From: Paracoccaceae bacterium
GTDB lineage: Bacteria > Pseudomonadota > Alphaproteobacteria > Rhodobacterales > Rhodobacteraceae
Assembly (NCBI GenBank): GCA_023254015.1
Contig: JALQYS010000301.1
Coordinates: 1-8,271, forward strand
DNA length: 8,271 nucleotides
Reading direction: 5' to 3'
In this document: positions 6,220 to 8,271 of the stretch, one piece after another
How positions within the stretch are numbered: the stretch's first letter is position 1
Layout: every line of letters begins with the position of its first letter
Program-made: the position numbers and the translations under genes
The notes under the pieces: model-generated
Databases searched by the model: none
Seen by the model: only the letters and a program-made list of their open reading frames with translations
What the model was told of the DNA's origin: nothing

Positions 6220-6343
6220 GCCGATTTCCGGCGCGGAAATCGGCACGGAAACTGGCGCAGTTTCCGTGGCCCCCTTTCCGGGGCGTCGGGGAAGGCCCGA
6301 TTTCTGCGCCAGAAATCGGCCCGGAATTTGCGCCAAATTCCGG
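6220..6343. repeat. Array of four perfect hairpins between the dehydrogenase gene and purQ
   Basis: Each hairpin has 10-bp arms and a three-base loop. A: CCGATTTCCG (6221-6230) and its complement to 6243, loop GCG. B: ACGGAAACTG (6245-6254) to 6267, loop GCG. C: CCGATTTCTG (6297-6306) to 6319, loop CGC. D: CCGGAATTTG (6321-6330) to 6343, loop CGC. A and B each gain one more pair and share base 6244. Since GCG and CGC are complementary, A-B and C-D are in opposite orientation. The centre (6269-6298) holds a weaker seven-pair stem, CCTTTCC with GGGAAGG. C-D aligns with the block at 152-198. No open frame fits this stretch, and nothing else is seen in the 62 bases from here to purQ except its ribosome binding site. 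Confidence 0.85.
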
Positions 6344-6405
6344 CTGGAAGGCCCCGCCGCTTTGCGCTATTGCCGGGCCATCCCACCCGCACGGAGGCCA
6401 AGGCC

Positions 6406-7074
6406 ATGAAAGCCGCTGTCGTCACCTTCCCCGGTTCCAACTGCGACCGTGATCTGGCCCTGGCCCTTGAACGCGCCGGGTTCAGCGTGACGCGGGTCTG
6501 GCACAAGGACAGCGAGCTGCCGGCAGGCACCGATGTGGTGGGCGTGCCGGGCGGCTTTTCCTTTGGCGACTATCTGCGCTGCGGCGCCATTGCCGCGCAA
6601 TCGCCCATCGCGGCGGCGATCCAGACCCATGCCGCCCGCGGCGGCTATGTGATGGGCATCTGCAACGGCTTTCAGGTGCTGACCGAGATGCGGCTGCTGC
6701 CCGGCGCACTGATGCGCAACGCGGGCCTCAAATTCGCCTGCAAGACGGTCGAGCTGAAGGTCGCCACCACCACCAGCGCCTTTACCCAAGCCTATGCCAA
6801 CGGCCAGTCGCTGATGATCCCGATTGCCCACCATGACGGCAATTACACCATCGATGCCGAAGGGCTGGCCCGTCTGCAGGCCGAGGATCGCATCGCCTTT
6901 ACCTATGCCCGCAATCCCAATGGCTCGATGGCCGACATCGCCGGTGTCCTGTCGGAAAACCGCCGTGTCCTGGGCATGATGCCCCACCCCGAACGTGCCA
7001 ATGACCCGGTGCTGGGTGGCAATGACGGGGCTGCGCTCTTTGCCGGCCTCATGGGCGGGATGGCGCTGGCCTGA
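6406..7074 (+). CDS. purQ: FGAM synthase glutaminase subunit PurQ
   Basis: PurQ is a class I glutamine amidotransferase that releases ammonia for FGAM synthase, working with PurS and PurL in the cytosol. The 222-residue product has the expected landmarks: MKAAVVTFPGSNCDRD at the start, VPGGFSFGDYLRCGAIAA near 47-64, the nucleophile Cys86 in MGICNGFQVL, and the catalytic His194 and Glu196 in MMPHPER. Length is normal. GGAGG at 6393-6397, 8 bases before the ATG, fixes this start over the longer open frame from 6328, whose first 26 residues begin inside the hairpin array. purQ is separated from purS by the dehydrogenase gene and the repeat array, so it may have its own promoter in the 186-base gap, though I see no clear one. 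A strong hairpin follows the stop codon. Confidence 0.95.
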   Translation: MKAAVVTFPGSNCDRDLALALERAGFSVTRVWHKDSELPAGTDVVGVPGGFSFGDYLRCGAIAAQSPIAAAIQTHAARGGYVMGICNGFQVLTEMRLLPGALMRNAGLKFACKTVELKVATTTSAFTQAYANGQSLMIPIAHHDGNYTIDAEGLARLQAEDRIAFTYARNPNGSMADIAGVLSENRRVLGMMPHPERANDPVLGGNDGAALFAGLMGGMALA

Positions 7075-7076
7075 GC

Positions 7077-7108
7077 GGCCCCGGCTTGAGGCCCGGGCTG
7101 CCGGGGCC
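7077..7108 (+). terminator. Hairpin after purQ, possible terminator
   Basis: GGCCCCGGC (7077-7085) and GCCGGGGCC (7100-7108) form a perfect 9-bp stem. The 14-base loop contains the palindrome GCCCGGGC (7091-7098). The stem is followed by TAGATTTG, a short and poor T-tract. It begins 2 bases after the purQ stop and probably ends or attenuates the purine transcript. Confidence 0.5.
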
Positions 7109-7114
7109 TAGATT
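7086..7114 (+). promoter_or_regulatory. Candidate sigma-70 promoter for a leaderless DctB-like mRNA
   Basis: TTGAGG (7086-7091) and TAGATT (7109-7114) each match four of six consensus positions and are 17 bases apart. A start about 7 bases after the -10 would fall at 7120-7122, on the ATG at 7121. No Shine-Dalgarno sequence precedes that ATG, which fits leaderless translation. The motif overlaps the hairpin at 7077-7108. This is inference from spacing only. Confidence 0.35.
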
Positions 7115-7120
7115 TGCCCC

Positions 7121-8179
7121 ATGAGTGACCTGCCCGATCCTGCCCCCCTGGATGACGCGCCCTATGGCGGATCGTGGCGCATGCGGATCGCCATGGCGCT
7201 GTTCATCCTTCTGGCCATCGGCGTGGTGCTGGTGACCAATCGCTGGCTTTCGGAGCGTTTTACCGAGACCACCCGCAACCGGGCCGAACTGCGGCTGGCG
7301 CTTTATTCCGGCAACATGCTGTCCGAATTGCAGCGCACCTCGGTCGTGCCGCTCTTGCTGGTCGATGACCCGGCGCTGCGCGATGCGCTGACCAAAAGCC
7401 GCTACACCGACACCACCTTGCGCCTCATCAAGGTGCAGGGCGAGATTGGCGTGGCCTCGATCCTGCTTCTGGACAAGGACGGCCGGGCGGTGGGCGCGAC
7501 GAATCGCAATCTGCTGGGCTCCAACCACCGCAACAGCCCCTACTTCATCGATGCCATGCGCAGCCGAGACACGGTCTTTGCCGCCGCGCCGCGTCCTGGC
7601 GGGGGGTATGATTTCACCTATTCCCGGCAGATCCTGGCCGAGGGCCGGGCGATCGGGGTGATCGTGGTGGGCGCCGACCTGATGAAGCACGAACGCGCCT
7701 GGGCCGGGTTGCAGGATGCGGTGATCGTGGCCGACAGCACCGGCACGGTTCTTTTGGCGACCGAAAGCTCCTGGCGCGGCAAGCCCTTGGATCAGGCGCT
7801 AACCAGTGCCGAGGAAACCTCGGCCTTTGGTCGTGCGCTGAAAGGCGCGACCGACTGGGCGCAGAATCCGCCCGACGCCTATGTCTCGGGTGAGGCGGTG
7901 CTGCGGACCGAGGCGCGGGTGCCGTTCCGCGGCTGGCGCATGGTGGCTTTTACCGCCTATGATTCGGTGCGCGAGCGGGTGAACGGCGTGATCGCGCTGG
8001 AAATCATGGGCTTTGCCATTCTGGCCGCGCTGACCTTTTACATGCTCTCGCGCCGGGCCTGGTCGCAAAGCCAGACGTTGCAGCGCGAATCGGCCGAGCT
8101 TCGGCTCTTGAACGCCCGCCTCAACCGCGAGATCGCCGAGCGCGAGCGGATGCAGAAATGCAAGCGGTCACAAAAATGA
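7121..8179 (+). CDS. DctB-like sensor histidine kinase, sensor half only (kinase domain missing)
   Basis: The frame encodes 352 residues arranged like DctB-type C4-dicarboxylate sensor kinases: a short cytoplasmic head, membrane segment about 22-40, a periplasmic double-Cache sensor about 41-290, membrane segment about 291-309, and a charged coiled coil about 315-346 ending NREIAERERMQK. The periplasmic part has HRNSPYFIDAM near 136-146, matching the RPYF-type ligand motif of DctB-like Cache domains. In the family this coiled coil leads straight into the phosphoacceptor His and ATPase domains. Here the frame changes to CKRSQK and stops, so residues after about 346 are not native and the real gene should be near 600 residues. 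No Shine-Dalgarno sequence precedes the ATG; a later ATG at 7181 would cut into the first membrane segment. The ligand is unknown. The real coordinates of the 3' end are not in this window. Confidence 0.7.
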   Translation: MSDLPDPAPLDDAPYGGSWRMRIAMALFILLAIGVVLVTNRWLSERFTETTRNRAELRLALYSGNMLSELQRTSVVPLLLVDDPALRDALTKSRYTDTTLRLIKVQGEIGVASILLLDKDGRAVGATNRNLLGSNHRNSPYFIDAMRSRDTVFAAAPRPGGGYDFTYSRQILAEGRAIGVIVVGADLMKHERAWAGLQDAVIVADSTGTVLLATESSWRGKPLDQALTSAEETSAFGRALKGATDWAQNPPDAYVSGEAVLRTEARVPFRGWRMVAFTAYDSVRERVNGVIALEIMGFAILAALTFYMLSRRAWSQSQTLQRESAELRLLNARLNREIAERERMQKCKRSQK

Positions 8180-8271
8180 TCGAAGGCAACGTCAATGCAA
8201 TCAAATCCAATGCACCGTTTAAACGATGCTTTGAACCGATTGAAGATCGATGGCGTGGTAAACCGACGGGG
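8158..8271 (+). CDS. Unidentified partial open frame in AT-richer sequence at the window end
   Basis: From ATG 8158 a frame stays open for 38 codons to the last base. It reads MQAVTKMIEGNVNAIK, then FKRCFEPIEDRWRGKPTG. The same frame is also open upstream of 8158 within the DctB-like sequence, so the true start is unknown. Base composition from 8161 on is about 47% G+C, against about two thirds elsewhere. I do not recognise the protein with confidence; the composition and residue pattern vaguely recall phage-type nucleases, but this is not a firm assignment. It may come from an inserted element or from another molecule joined to this contig in assembly. Confidence 0.35.
   Translation, partial: MQAVTKMIEGNVNAIKSNAPFKRCFEPIEDRWRGKPTG

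Noticed and set aside
6220..6343. CRISPR array
   Set aside because: The units are palindromes that differ from one another, with one-base or 29-base gaps, not identical repeats separated by unique spacers. No cas gene is present.
5676..6452. Plus-strand open frame of 258 residues overlapping the dehydrogenase gene and the hairpin array
   Set aside because: It is Arg/Gly/Cys-rich and in a different frame from the recognised dehydrogenase, and its tail translates the palindromic repeats. It is a frame shadow.
1..8271. tRNA, rRNA or complete mobile element
   Set aside because: I saw no cloverleaf or rRNA-like stretch, no transposase or integrase frame, and no terminal inverted repeats with target duplications. 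Only the last ~110 bases could belong to an inserted element.

Overview
The window is GC-rich (roughly two thirds G+C until its last ~110 bases). It looks like chromosomal DNA of an alphaproteobacterium, most likely a member of the Rhodobacterales (Paracoccus/Rhodobacter-like). The best taxonomic marker is the 104-residue zeta-type F1-ATPase inhibitor (DUF1476), a family typical of alphaproteobacteria. The betaine-homocysteine methyltransferase and the gene order zeta / purC / purS agree with this. All assignments come from reading the translated sequence; no database search was possible.

Layout, left to right. (1) The 3' end of a plus-strand gene, probably a PA0069-type radical SAM protein, stops at 162. 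It converges with a minus-strand gene ending at 253, and the gap holds two perfect hairpins. (2) A minus-strand group reads right to left: the zeta ATPase inhibitor (3796-3482), a terminator-like hairpin, a shortened MprF/LpiA-type aminoacyl-phosphatidylglycerol synthase (3286-1283), and 16 bases later the betaine/homocysteine methyltransferase bmt (1266-253). (3) A 193-base divergent control region separates zeta from the plus-strand purine genes. (4) The plus-strand group is purC, purS, a zinc-dependent MDR alcohol dehydrogenase, a four-hairpin array, purQ, and the sensor half of a DctB-like histidine kinase.

How the genes work together. PurC makes SAICAR. PurS and PurQ are, in other bacteria, the small and glutaminase subunits of FGAM synthase, whose large subunit PurL is not in this window. 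The alcohol dehydrogenase sits between purS and purQ with no evident link to purine synthesis. MprF (membrane lipid aminoacylation) and Bmt (methyl transfer to homocysteine) are probably co-transcribed but have no obvious shared pathway. Zeta blocks ATP hydrolysis by the F-type ATPase.

Most of the window is housekeeping, and I see no clear new defence or mobile system. Three things deserve a second look. The first is a family of perfect 10-bp hairpins at two intergenic sites, where differences between copies are compensated on both arms. The second is the abrupt end of the DctB-like reading frame at about 8150-8160, where composition falls to about 47% G+C and an unrelated open frame begins. 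The third is a promoter-like pair placed so that transcription of the DctB-like gene would start at its ATG.
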